NCBI RefSeq assembly: GCF_032452875.1
Contig: NW_026893681.1
Location: 186,001 to 250,000 of the forward strand
Source: Bos javanicus
Taxonomy: Eukaryota; Chordata; Mammalia; Artiodactyla; Bovidae
Length of the DNA: 64,000 bases
Direction of reading: 5' to 3'
Within the stretch, counting starts at the first letter, position 1. Each line of letters starts with the position of its first letter. This document shows positions 1 to 12,300 of this stretch, in pieces. Under the pieces are notes generated by a model. The model saw only the letters and a list, made by a program, of their open reading frames with translations. It was not told where the DNA came from and searched no databases. Position numbers and translations under genes: made by a program.

Positions 1-176
1 GGACCTCAGCTGTGATGAATCATGCTGCTCAGCTGGCAATCATCAAGCAGCTGAATAGGCAGGAATCAGACGGCTCAGCTGGCCATTGTCAAGCAGATGA
101 GCAGGCAGGAATCATGCAGCTCAGCTGGCAATTGTCAAGCAGCGGAGCAGACAGGAAAAACGGAGCTCAGTAGGCC
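1..176 (+). repeat. HOR core 0, partial (left end outside window)
   Basis: This is the right 176 bp of the 248-bp core, entered part-way through the second of its five 46-bp repeats. It carries CATGCAGC rather than CACGCAGC at the one common variable site, a C/T difference at a CpG. The core ends at AGTAGGCC and monomers resume with CTGATCACGTG. Confidence 0.95.
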
Positions 177-3100
177 CTGATCACGTGACTGAGCACACAC
201 TGATCACGTGACTGATAATGAACTGATCACGAGGCTATAATGCACTGATCACCTGACTGTGCATGCACTGATCATGTGGATGATCATACACTGATCACGT
301 GGCTGATCACGCAATGATCACGTGACTGATCATGCACTGATCACGTGGCTATCATGCACTGCTCACATGACTGAGCATGCACTGATCACGTAGCTATCAT
401 GCATTGATCACTTGGCTATCATGCACTAATCACGTGGCTGATCATGCACTGATCACGAAGCTGATCATACACTGATCACGGGACTGTGCATGCACTGGTC
501 ACGTGGCTGATCATGCACTGATCACGTGGCTGATCATGCAATGATAACCTGGCTATCATACACTGATCACGTGACTGATCATGCACTCTTCACTGGCCTG
601 ATCATGCACTGATCCCGTGGCTGATCATACACTGATCACGTCGCTGATCATGCACTGATCACGGTGCGGATCATGAACTGATCACGTGGCTGATCATACA
701 CTGATCACGTGGCTGTTCATGCACTGATCACGTGGCTGATCATACACTTATCAAATTACTGATAATGCACTGATCACGTGCCTGATTATGCACTGATCAC
801 GAAGCTGACCATACACTGACTGTGCATGCACTCATCACGTGGCTGATAATGCACTGATCACGTGGCTGATCATGCACTGATCACCTGGCTGATCATACAC
901 TGATCACGTGTCTGATCATCCACTGATTTGAAGCTGATCATAGACTGATCACGTGATTCCTGCACTGATCACGGGGCTGATCATGCACATATCAAGTGGC
1001 TGATCAAGCACTGATCACGTGACTGATCATTCACTGATCACGTGACTGATCATGCACTGATCACGTGGCTGATCATGCACTAATCACGTAGCTGATCATA
1101 TACTGATCACGTGACTGTGCATGCACTGATAACTTGGCTGATCATGCCCTGATCACGAGGCTGATCATGCACTGATCACATGGCTGATCATACACTGATC
1201 ACGTGCCTGATCATGCACTAATCACGTTGCGGAACATGCACTATTCACGTGGCTGATCATACACTGATCACGTGGCTGACCATACTCTGATCACGTGGCT
1301 GATCATACACTGATCACGCGGCTGATCATGCACTGATCACGTGTCTATCATGCACTAATCACGTGAATGCCCATGAACTGATCACGTACCTGTTCATGCA
1401 GTGATTCCGTGGCTATCATGCACTGATCACGTGGCTGATCATGCACTGATCACATGACTGATTAAGCACTGATCGCGTAGCTATAATGCACTGATCACAT
1501 GACTGCGCATGCCATGATCATGTGACTGATCATGCACTGATCACGTGGCTATCATGCACTGATAACGTGGCTGATCATGCAGTGATCATGTGACTGATTA
1601 TGCACTGATCGCGAAGCTATCATGCACTGATCACATGACAGCTCATGCCATGATCGCGTGACTGATCATGCACTGATCACGTGGCTATCATGCACTGATC
1701 ATATGGCTAATCATACATTGATCACCTAAATAATCATGCACTCATCCCGGGGCGGTCTTGCACTGATCACGTGGCTGATCAGGCACTGATAACTTAGCTA
1801 TCATGCACTGATCACATGACTGCGCAAGAACTGTTCACGTGGATATCATACACTGGACACGTGACAGATCATGCACTGATCACGTGACTGATCATGCACT
1901 GATCTGGTGGCTATCATGCATTGATCACGTGATTGGTCATCCACAGATCACGTGACTGATCATGCACTGATCACGTGACTGCACATGCACTGATCATGTA
2001 AATGTAGGCAATGATCACATGGCTATCATGCACTGATCACGTGGCTGATCATGCACTGATCATGAGACTGAGCATGCACTGATCACGTAGCTATCATGCA
2101 TTGATCAATTGGCTATCATGCACTGATCACGTGGCTGATCATACACTGATCACGTGGCTGATCATGCACTAATCACGTTGCTTATCATGCACTGATCAGG
2201 TGGCTATCATGCACTGATCACGTGGCTGATCATGCACTGCTCACATGGCTGATCGTACACTGATCACGTGGCTGATCATGCACTAATCACGTTCCTTATC
2301 CTGCAATGATCAGGTTGCTATCATGCACTGATCACATGGCTGATCATACACTGATCAGGTGACTGCGCATGCACTGATCACATGACTGATCATGCACTGA
2401 TCATGTGGCTGATCATGCACTGATAAGCTGGCTATCATACACTGATCAGGTGACTGATCATGCACTCTTCACGTGCCTGATCATGCACTGATCACGTGGC
2501 TGATCATGCACTGAATACGAAGCTGATCATACACTCATCACGTGACTGTGCATGCACTGATAACTTGGCTGGTCATGCACTAATCACATTGCCGATCATG
2601 CACTGATCACGTGACTGATCATGCACTGATCTGGTGCCTATCAGGCATTGATCCCGTGGTTGATCATACACTGATCACATGACTGATCATGCACTGATCA
2701 CCTGGCTATCATGCACTGATCACGTAGCTGATCATGCACTGATCAAGTGATTGAACATGCACTGAAGACGTGACTGATCCTGCACTAATCACATGGCTAT
2801 CATGCACTGATCATGTGACTGCGCATCCACTGATCTCGAGGATGATCGTACACTAATCACGTGGCTGATCAGGAACTGATCACATGACTGACCATACAGT
2901 GATCACGTGTCTGAATATTGCTGATCATGTTATTGATCATGTGCTGATCAGGTGTGTATCATGCACTGATCACCTGACTGCGCATGCACTGACCATGTAA
3001 CTGTAGGCAATTATCACATGGCTATCATGCAGTGATCACGTGGATGATCATGCACTGACCATGCACTGATCACGTAGCTATCATGCATTGATCACTTGGC

Positions 3101-4053
3101 TGTCATGCACTGATCACGTGGCTGATCATACACTGATCACGTGACTGCACATGCACTGATGACATGGCTGATCATACAGTGATCACGTGGCTGATCATGC
3201 ACTGATCATGTGGTTGATCATGCACTAATCACGTTGCTGATCATGCACTGATCAGGTGGCTATCATGCACTGCTTACGAGGCTGATCATGCACTGATCAC
3301 ATGGCAATCATGCACTGATCACGTGTCTTATCATACACTGATCCTTGACTGATCATGCACTGATCACGTGCCTGATCATTCACTGATCACCTGGCTGATC
3401 ATGCACTGATCACGAAGCTGATCATACACTGATCACGTGACTGCATGCACTGATCATTTCGATGATCATGCATTGATCAAGGGGCTGATCATGCACTGAC
3501 CACGTGGCTGATCCTACAATGATCACGTGACTGATCATGCACTGATCACGCGGCTGACCATGCACTGATCACGAAGCTGATCATACACTGATCACGTGAC
3601 TGTGCATGCACTGATAACGTGGGTGATCATGCACTGATCACGTGTTTGATCATGCACTGATCACGTGGCTGATCATACACTGTTCATGTGCCTGATCATG
3701 CACTAAATATGTTGCGGATCATGCACTGATCACGTAGCTGATCATACACTGATCACCTGGCTGATCATACTCTGATCACCTGGCTGATCAGACACTGATC
3801 ACGTGGCTGATCATACTCTGAACACGAAGCTGATCATACACTGATCACGTGACTGCATGCACTGATCAATTGACTGCCCATGCACTGATCACGTGGATGA
3901 TCATGCGCTGATCATGTGACTGATCATGCACTAAAAAAATGGCTGATCAAGCCCTGATCACATGACTGATCATGCACTGTTCATGAAGCTGATCATACAA
4001 TGATCACGTGACTGTGCATGCACTGATCACTTGGCTGATCATGCACAGATCAC

Positions 4054-4480
4054 ATGGCTATCATGCACTGATCACTTGATTGTGCATGCAATAATCACGT
4101 GGATGATCATGCATTTATCACGTGGCTGATCATGCACTAATCACAAGGGTGATCATGAACTGATCACGTGACTTAGCATGCTGTGATCTCGTGTCTGAAT
4201 GGTGCTGATCATGTGACTAATCAAGAACTGATCACGTGGCTATCATGCACTGATCACGTGGCTGATCATACACTGATCACGTGGCTATCATGCACTGATC
4301 ACTTGATTGTGCATGCAATAATCACGTGGATGATCATGCATGTATCACCTGGCTGATCATGCACTAATCACAAGGGTGATCATGAACTGATCACGTGACT
4401 TAGCATGCTGTGATCTCGGGTCTAAGTGGTGCTAATCATGTGACTAATGAAGAACTGATCACGTGGCTCTCATGCACTGA
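4054..4480 (+). repeat. 227-bp direct duplication flanking the core (type copy)
   Basis: Two copies, 4054-4280 and 4281-4480, share TGATTGTGCATGCAATAATC, the ATCACAAGGGTGATC step, TTAGCATGCTGTGATCTCG and a TGGTGCTAATC/TGGTGCTGATC step. The second copy breaks off into the core at CACTGATGATGTGCC. The same arrangement precedes every core from core 1 to core 14. Copy 1 has TCGTGTCTGAATGG and copy 2 TCGGGTCTGAGTGG or CTAAGTGG, so the duplication is older than the spread of the HOR. Confidence 0.88.
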
Positions 4481-4728
4481 TGATGTGCCTCAGGAGGCAA
4501 TAACCAAAGAGCTGAGCAGGCACGAATCACGCAATCAGCAGGCAATAATCATGGACCTCAGCTGTGATGAATCATGCTGCTCAGCTGGCAATCATCAAGC
4601 AGCTGAATAGGCAGGAATCAGACGGCTCAGCTGGCCATTGTCAAGCAGATGAGCAGGCAGGAATCACGCAGCTCAGCTGGCAATTGTCAAGCAGCGGAGC
4701 AGACAGGAAAAACGGAGCTCAGTAGGCC
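4481..4728 (+). repeat. HOR core 1: five diverged 46-bp repeats
   Basis: This is the type copy of the once-per-unit core. After six junction bases it resolves into five 46-bp repeats at 4487-4532, 4533-4578, 4579-4624, 4625-4670 and 4671-4716, then a 12-bp remnant GCTCAGTAGGCC. The last three repeats each begin GCTCAGCTGG. Shared landmarks are CTCAGCTGGCAAT, TCAAGCAG and GGCAGGAATCA. The period is exactly twice the 23-bp monomer, and the ATCACGCA/ATCATGCA ends resemble the monomer's ATCATGCA, so the core may be an older diverged dimeric form of the same satellite. CACGTG is absent; CAGCTG occurs instead. It has the C allele (CACGCAGC). Confidence 0.95.
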
Positions 4729-7700
4729 CTGATCACGTGACTGAGCACACACTGATCACGTGACTGATAATGAACTGATCACGAGGCTATAATGCACTGA
4801 TCACCTGACTGCGCATGCACTGATCATGTGGATGATCATACACTGATCACGTGGCTGATCACGCAATGATCACGTGACTGATCATGCACTGATCACGTGG
4901 CTATCATGCACTGCTCACATGACTGAGCATGCACTGATCACGTAGCTATCATGCATTGATCACTTGGCTATCATGCACTAATCACGTGGCTGATCATGCA
5001 CTGATCACGAAGCTGATCATACACTGATCACGGGACTGTGCATGCACTGATCACGTGGCTGATCATGCACTGATCACGTGGCTGATCATGCAATGATAAC
5101 CTGGCTATCATACACTGATCACGTGACTGATCATGCACTCTTCACTGGCCTGATCATGCACTGATCCCGTGGCTGATCATGCAATGATCAGGAAGCTGAT
5201 CATACACTGATCACGTGACTCTGCCTGCTGTGTGGCTGATCATGCACTGATCACGTGGCTGATCATACACTGATCACGTCGCTGATCATGCACTGATCAC
5301 GGTGCGGATCATGAACTGATCACGTGGCTGATCATACACTGATCACGTGGCTGTTCATGCACTGATCACGTGGCTGATCATACACTTATCAAATTACTGA
5401 TAATGCACTGATCACGTGCCTGATTATGCACTGATCACGAAGCTGACCATACACTGACTGTGCATGCACTGATCACGTGGCTGATAATGCACTGATCACG
5501 TGGCTGATCATGCACTGATCACCTGGCTGATCATACACTGATCACGTGGCTGATCATGCACTGATCACGTGTCTGATCATCCACTGATTTGAAGCTGATC
5601 ATAGACTGATCACGTGATTCCTGCACTGATCACGGGGCTGATCATGCACATATCAAGTGGCTGATCAAGCACTGATCACGTGACTGATCATTCACTGATC
5701 ACGTGACTGATCATGCACTGATCACGTGGCTGATCATGCACTAATCACGTAGCTGATCATATACTGATCACGTGACTGTGCATGCACTGATAACTTGGCT
5801 GATCATGCCCTGATCACGAGGCTGATCATGCACTGATCACATGGCTGATCATACACTGATCACGTGCCTGATCATGCACTAATCACGTTGCGGAACATGC
5901 ACTATTCACGTGGCTGATCATACACTGATCACGTGGCTGACCATACTCTGATCACGTGGCTGATCATACACTGATCACGCGGCTGATCATGCACTGATCA
6001 CGTGTCTATCATGCACTAATCACGTGAATGCGCATGAACTGATCACTTACCTGTTCATGCAGTGATTCCGTGGCTATCATGCACTGATCACGTGGCTGAT
6101 CATGCACTGATCACATGACTGATTAAGCACTGATCGCATAGCTATAATGCACTGATCACATGACTGCGCATGCCATGATCATGTGACTGATCATGCACTG
6201 ATCACGTGGCTATCATGCACTGATAACGTGGCTGATCATGCAGTGATCATGTGACTGATTATGCACTGATCGCGAAGCTATCATGCACTGATCACATGAC
6301 AGCTCATGCCATGATCGCGTGACTGATCATGCACTGATCACGTGGCTATCATGCACTGATCATATGGCTAATCATACATTGATCACCTAAATAATCATGC
6401 ACTCATCCCGGGGCGGTCTTGCACTGATCACGTGGCTGATCAGGCACTGATAACTTAGCTATCATGCACTGATCACATGACTGCGCAAGAACTGTTCACG
6501 TGGATATCATACACTGGACACGTGACAGATCATGCACTGATCACGTGACTGATCATGCACTGATCTGGTGGCTATCATGCATTGATCACGTGATTGGTCA
6601 TACACAGATCACGTGACTGATCATGCACTGATCACGTGACTGCACATGCACTGATCATGTAAATGTAGGCAATGATCACATGGCTATCATGCACTGATCA
6701 CGTGGCTGATCATGCACTGATCATGAGACTGAGCATGCACTGATCACGTAGCTATCATGCATTGATCAATTGGCTATCATGCACTGATCACGTGGCTGAT
6801 CATACACTGATCACGTGGCTGATCATGCACTAATCACGTTGCTTATCATGCACTGATCAGGTGGCTATCATGCACTGATCACGTGGCTGATCATGCACTG
6901 CTCACATGGCTGATCGTACACTGATCACGTGGCTGATCATGCACTAATCACGTTCCTTATCCTGCAATGATCAGGTTGCTATCATGCACTGATCACATGG
7001 CTGATCATACACTGATCAGGTGACTGCGCATGCACTGATCACATGACTGATCATGCACTGATCATGTGGCTGATCATGCACTGATAAGCTGGCTATCATA
7101 CACTGATCAGGTGACTGATCATGCACTCTTCACGTGCCTGATCATGCACTGATCACGTGGCTGATCATGCACTGAATACGAAGCTGATCATACACTGATC
7201 ACGTGACTGTGCATGCACTGATAACTTGGCTGGTCATGCACTAATCACATTGCCGATCATGCACTGATCACGTGACTGATCATGCACTGATCTGGTGCCT
7301 ATCAGGCATTGATCCCGTGGTTGATCATACACTGATCACATGACTGATCATGCACTGATCACCTGGCTATCATGCACTGATCACGTAGCTGATCATGCAC
7401 TGATCAAGTGATTGAACATGCACTGAAGACGTGACTGATCCTGCACTAATCACATGGCTATCATGCACTGATCATGTGACTGCGCATCCACTGATCTCGA
7501 GGATGATCGTACACTGATCACGTGGCTGATCAGGAACTGATCACATGACTGACCATACAGTGATCACGTGTCTGAATATTGCTGATCATGTTATTGATCA
7601 TGTGCTGATCAGGTGTGTATCATGCACTGATCACCTGACTGCGCATGCACTGACCATGTAACTGTAGGCAATTATCACATGGCTATCATGCAGTGATCAC

Positions 7701-9190
7701 GTGGATGATCATGCACTGACCATGCACTGATCACGTAGCTATCATGCATTGATCACTTGGCTGTCATGCACTGATCACGTGGCTGATCATACACTGATCA
7801 CGTGACTGCACATGCACTGATGACATGGCTGATCATACAGTGATCACGTGGCTGATCATGCACTGATCATGTGGTTGATCATGCACTAATCACGTTGCTG
7901 ATCATGCACTGATCAGGTGGCTATCATGCACTGCTTACGAGGCTGATCATGCACTGATCACATGGCAATCATGCACTGATCACGTGTCTTATCATACACT
8001 GATCCTTGACTGATCATGCACTGATCACGTGCCTGATCATTCACTGATCACCTGGCTGATCATGCACTGATCACGAAGCTGATCATACACTGATCACGTG
8101 ACTGCATGCACTGTTCATTTCGATGATCATGCATTGATCAAGGGGCTGATCATGCACTGACCACGTGGCTGATCCTACAATGATCACGTGACTGATCATG
8201 CACTGATCACGCGGCTGACCATGCACTGATCACGAAGCTGATCATACACTGATCACGTGACTGTGCATGCACTGATAACGTGGGTGATCATGCACTGATC
8301 ACGTGTTTGATCATGCACTGATCACGTGGCTGATCATACACTGTTCATGTGCCTGATCATGCACTAAATATGTTGCGGATCATGCACTGATCACGTAGCT
8401 GATCATACACTGATCACCTGGCTGATCATACTCTGATCACCTGGCTGATCAGACACTGATCACGTGGCTGATCATACTCTGAACACGAAGCTGATCATAC
8501 ACTGATCACGTGACTGCATGCACTGATCAATTGACTGCCCATGCACTGATCACGTGGATGATCATGCGCTGATCATGTGACTGATCATGCACTAAAAAAT
8601 GGCTGATCAAGCCCTGATCACATGACTGATCATGCACTGTTCATGAAGCTGATCATACAATGATCACGTGACTGTGCATGCACTGATCACTTGGCTGATC
8701 ATGCACAGATCACATGGCTATCATGCACTGATCACTTGATTGTGCATGCAATAATCACGTGGATGATCATGCATTTATCACGTGGCTGAGCATGCACTAA
8801 TCACAAGGGTGATCATGAACTGATCACGTGACTTAGCATGCTGTGATCTCGTGTCTGAATGGTGCTGATCATGTGACTAATCAAGAACTGATCACGTGGC
8901 TGATCATACACTGATCACGTGGCTATCATGCACTGATCACTTGATTGTGCATGCAATAATCACGTGGATGATCATGCATGTATCACCTGGCTGATCATGC
9001 ACTAATCACAAGGGTGATCATGAACTGATCACGTGACTTAGCATGCTGTGATCTCGGGTCTGAGTGGTGCTAATCATGTGACTAATCAAGAACTGATCAC
9101 GTGGCTCTCATGCACTGATGATGTGCCTCAGGAGGCAATAACCAAAGAGCTGAGCAGGCACGAATCACGCAATCAGCAGGCAATAATCAT
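4553..9190 (+). repeat. HOR unit U2 (subfamily B, 4638 bp)
   Basis: This is a B-type unit: it has the 86-bp segment (marker at 5219-5235) and the extra monomer near 5550. Relative to the 4661-bp B length it lacks one ~22-bp monomer near 8885 and one A of the A-tract near 8594, which accounts exactly for 4638 bp. It shares GATCGCATAGC (about 6133) with U4 and U10. No gene is visible. Confidence 0.93.
5181..5266 (+). repeat. 86-bp segment that distinguishes subfamily B (type copy in U2)
   Basis: It is present in U2, U4-U7, U9-U15 and absent from U1, U3 and the start of U8. It contains TCAGGAAGCTGATCATACAC and the only sequence of its kind in the unit, CTCTGCCTGCTGTGTGG. Counting the inserted bases gives 86; with one further 23-bp monomer this is the 109-bp difference between 4552 and 4661. 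Limits are ambiguous by a few bases because both sides are monomer. Confidence 0.85.
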
Positions 9191-9366
9191 GGACCTCAGC
9201 TGTGATGAATCATGCTGCTCAGCTGGCAATCATCAAGCAGCTGAATAGGCAGGAATCAGACGGCTCAGCTGGCCATTGTCAAGCAGATGAGCAGGCAGGA
9301 ATCACGCAGCTCAGCTGGCAATTGTCAAGCAGCGGAGCAGACAGGAAAAACGGAGCTCAGTAGGCC
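9119..9366 (+). repeat. HOR core 2
   Basis: Same 248-bp core as at 4481-4728, with no difference that I can see. It has the C allele at the CACGCAGC/CATGCAGC site. Confidence 0.95.
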
Positions 9367-12300
9367 CTGATCACGTGACTGAGCACACACTGATCACGTG
9401 ACTGATAATGAACTGATCACGAGGCTATAATGCACTGATCACCTGACTGTGCATGCACTGATCATGTGGATGATCATACACTGATCACGTGGCTGATCAC
9501 GCAATGATCACGTGACTGATCATGCACTGATCACGTGGCTATCATGCACTGCTCACATGACTGAGCATGCACTGATCACGTAGCTATCATGCATTGATCA
9601 CTTGGCTATCATGCACTAATCACGTGGCTGATCATGCACTGATCACGAAGCTGATCATACACTGATCACGGGACTGTGCATGCACTGATCACGTGGCTGA
9701 TCATGCACTGATCACGTGGCTGATCATGCAATGATAACCTGGCTATCATACACTGATCACGTGACTGATCATGCACTCTTCACTGGCCTGATCATGCACT
9801 GATCCCGTGGCTGATCATGCACTGATCACGTCGCTGATCATGCACTGATCACGGTGCGGATCATGAACTGATCACGTGGCTGATCATACACTGATCACGT
9901 GGCTGTTCATGCACTGATCACGTGGCTGATCATACACTTATCAAATTACTGATAATGCACTGATCACGTGCCTGATTATGCACTGATCACGAAGCTGACC
10001 ATACACTGACTGTGCATGCACTCATCACGTGGCTGATAATGCACTGATCACGTGGCTGATCATGCACTGATCACCTGGCTGATCATACACTGATCACGTG
10101 TCTGATCATCCACTGATTTGAAGCTGATCATAGACTGATCACGTGATTCCTGCACTGATCACGGGGCTGATCATGCACATATCAAGTGGCTGATCAAGCA
10201 CTGATCACGTGACTGATCATTCACTGATCACGTGACTGATCATGCACTGATCACGTGGCTGATCATGCACTAATCACGTAGCTGATCATATACTGATCAC
10301 GTGACTGTGCATGCACTGATAACTTGGCTGATCATGCCCTGATCACGAGGCTGATCATGCACTGATCACATGGCTGATCATACACTGATCACGTGCCTGA
10401 TCATGCACTAATCACGTTGCGGAACATGCACTATTCACGTGGCTGATCATACACTGATCACGTGGCTGACCATACTCTGATCACGTGGCTGATCATACAC
10501 TGATCACGCGGCTGATCATGCACTGATCACGTGTCTATCATGCACTAATCACGTGAATGCGCATGAACTGATCACGTACCTGTTCATGCAGTGATTCCGT
10601 GGCTATCATGCACTGATCACGTGGCTGATCATGCACTGATCACATGACTGATTAAGCACTGATCGCGTAGCTATAATGCACTGATCACATGACTGCGCAT
10701 GCCATGATCATGTGACTGATCATGCACTGATCACGTGGCTATCATGCACTGATAACGTGGCTGATCATGCAGTGATCACGTGACTGATTATGCACTGATC
10801 GCGAAGCTATCATGCACTGATCACATGACAGCTCATGCCATGATCGCGTGACTGATCATGCACTGATCACGTGGCTATCATGCACTGATCATATGGCTAA
10901 TCATACATTGATCACCTAAATAATCATGCACTCATCCCGGGGCGGTCTTGCACTGATCACGTGGCTGATCAGGCACTGATAACTTAGCTATCATGCACTG
11001 ATCACATGACTGCGCAAGAACTGTTCACGTGGATATCATACACTGGACACGTGACAGATCATGCACTGATCACGTGACTGATCATGCACTGATCTGGTGG
11101 CTATCATGCATTGATCACGTGATTGGTCATCCACAGATCACGTGACTGATCATGCACTGATCACGTGACTGCACATGCACTGATCATGTAAATGTAGGCA
11201 ATGATCACATGGCTATCATGCACTGATCACGTGGCTGATCATGCACTGATCATGAGACTGAGCATGCACTGATCACGTAGCTATCATGCATTGATCAATT
11301 GGCTATCATGCACTGATCACGTGGCTGATCATACACTGATCACGTGGCTGATCATGCACTAATCACGTTGCTTATCATGCACTGATCAGGTGGCTATCAT
11401 GCACTGATCACGTGGCTGATCATGCACTGCTCACATGGCTGATCGTACACTGATCACGTGGCTGATCATGCACTAATCACGTTCCTTATCCTGCAATGAT
11501 CAGGTTGCTATCATGCACTGATCACATGGCTGATCATACACTGATCACGTGACTGCGCATGCACTGATCACATGACTGATCATGCACTGATCATGTGGCT
11601 GATCATGCACTGATAAGCTGGCTATCATACACTGATCAGGTGACTGATCATGCACTCTTCACGTGCCTGATCATGCACTGATCACGTGGCTGATCATGCA
11701 CTGAATACGAAGCTGATCATACACTCATCACGTGACTGTGCATGCACTGATAACTTGGCTGGTCATGCACTAATCACATTGCCGATCATGCACTGATCAC
11801 GTGACTGATCATGCACTGATCTGGTGCCTATCAGGCATTGATCCCGTGGTTGATCATACACTGATCACATGACTGATCATGCACTGATCACCTGGCTATC
11901 ATGCACTGATCACGTAGCTGATCATGCACTGATCAAGTGATTGAACATGCACTGAAGACGTGACTGATCCTGCACTAATCACATGGCTATCATGCACTGA
12001 TCATGTGACTGCGCATCCACTGATCTCGAGGATGATCGTACACTGATCACGTGGCTGATCAGGAACTGATCACATGACTGACCATACAGTGATCACGTGT
12101 CTGAATATTGCTGATCATGTTATTGATCATGTGCTGATCAGGTGTGTATCATGCACTGATCACCTGACTGCGCATGCACTGACCATGTAACTGTAGGCAA
12201 TTATCACATGGCTATCATGCAGTGATCACGTGGATGATCATGCACTGACCATGCACTGATCACGTAGCTATCATGCATTGATCACTTGGCTGTCATGCAC

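Larger units (their letters stand above)
1..4552 (+). repeat. HOR unit U1 (subfamily A, 4552 bp)
   Basis: This is a full unit measured from GGACCTCAGC in one core to the same point in the next. It lacks the 86-bp segment containing CTCTGCCTGCTGTGTGG and one extra 23-bp monomer that B units carry. Order along the unit: end of core (1-176), variant monomers, CCCGGGGCGG (about 1746), AATATTGC (about 2914), A7 tract (about 3933), a 227-bp direct duplication (4054-4480), then the next core. No gene is visible. Confidence 0.93.

Noticed and set aside
4410..4610. Fourteen near-identical 66-codon open frames as real genes
   Set aside because: The start is GTG with no usable upstream ATG, the first part is ordinary satellite monomer, no known domain is recognisable, and most differences between copies change the protein. 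Repetition of the HOR alone explains the recurrence.
4481..4728. Core as a transposon or tRNA-derived insertion
   Set aside because: No terminal inverted repeats, target-site duplication, poly-A tail, or A/B-box pair could be recognised; the sequence is explained by five 46-bp repeats.
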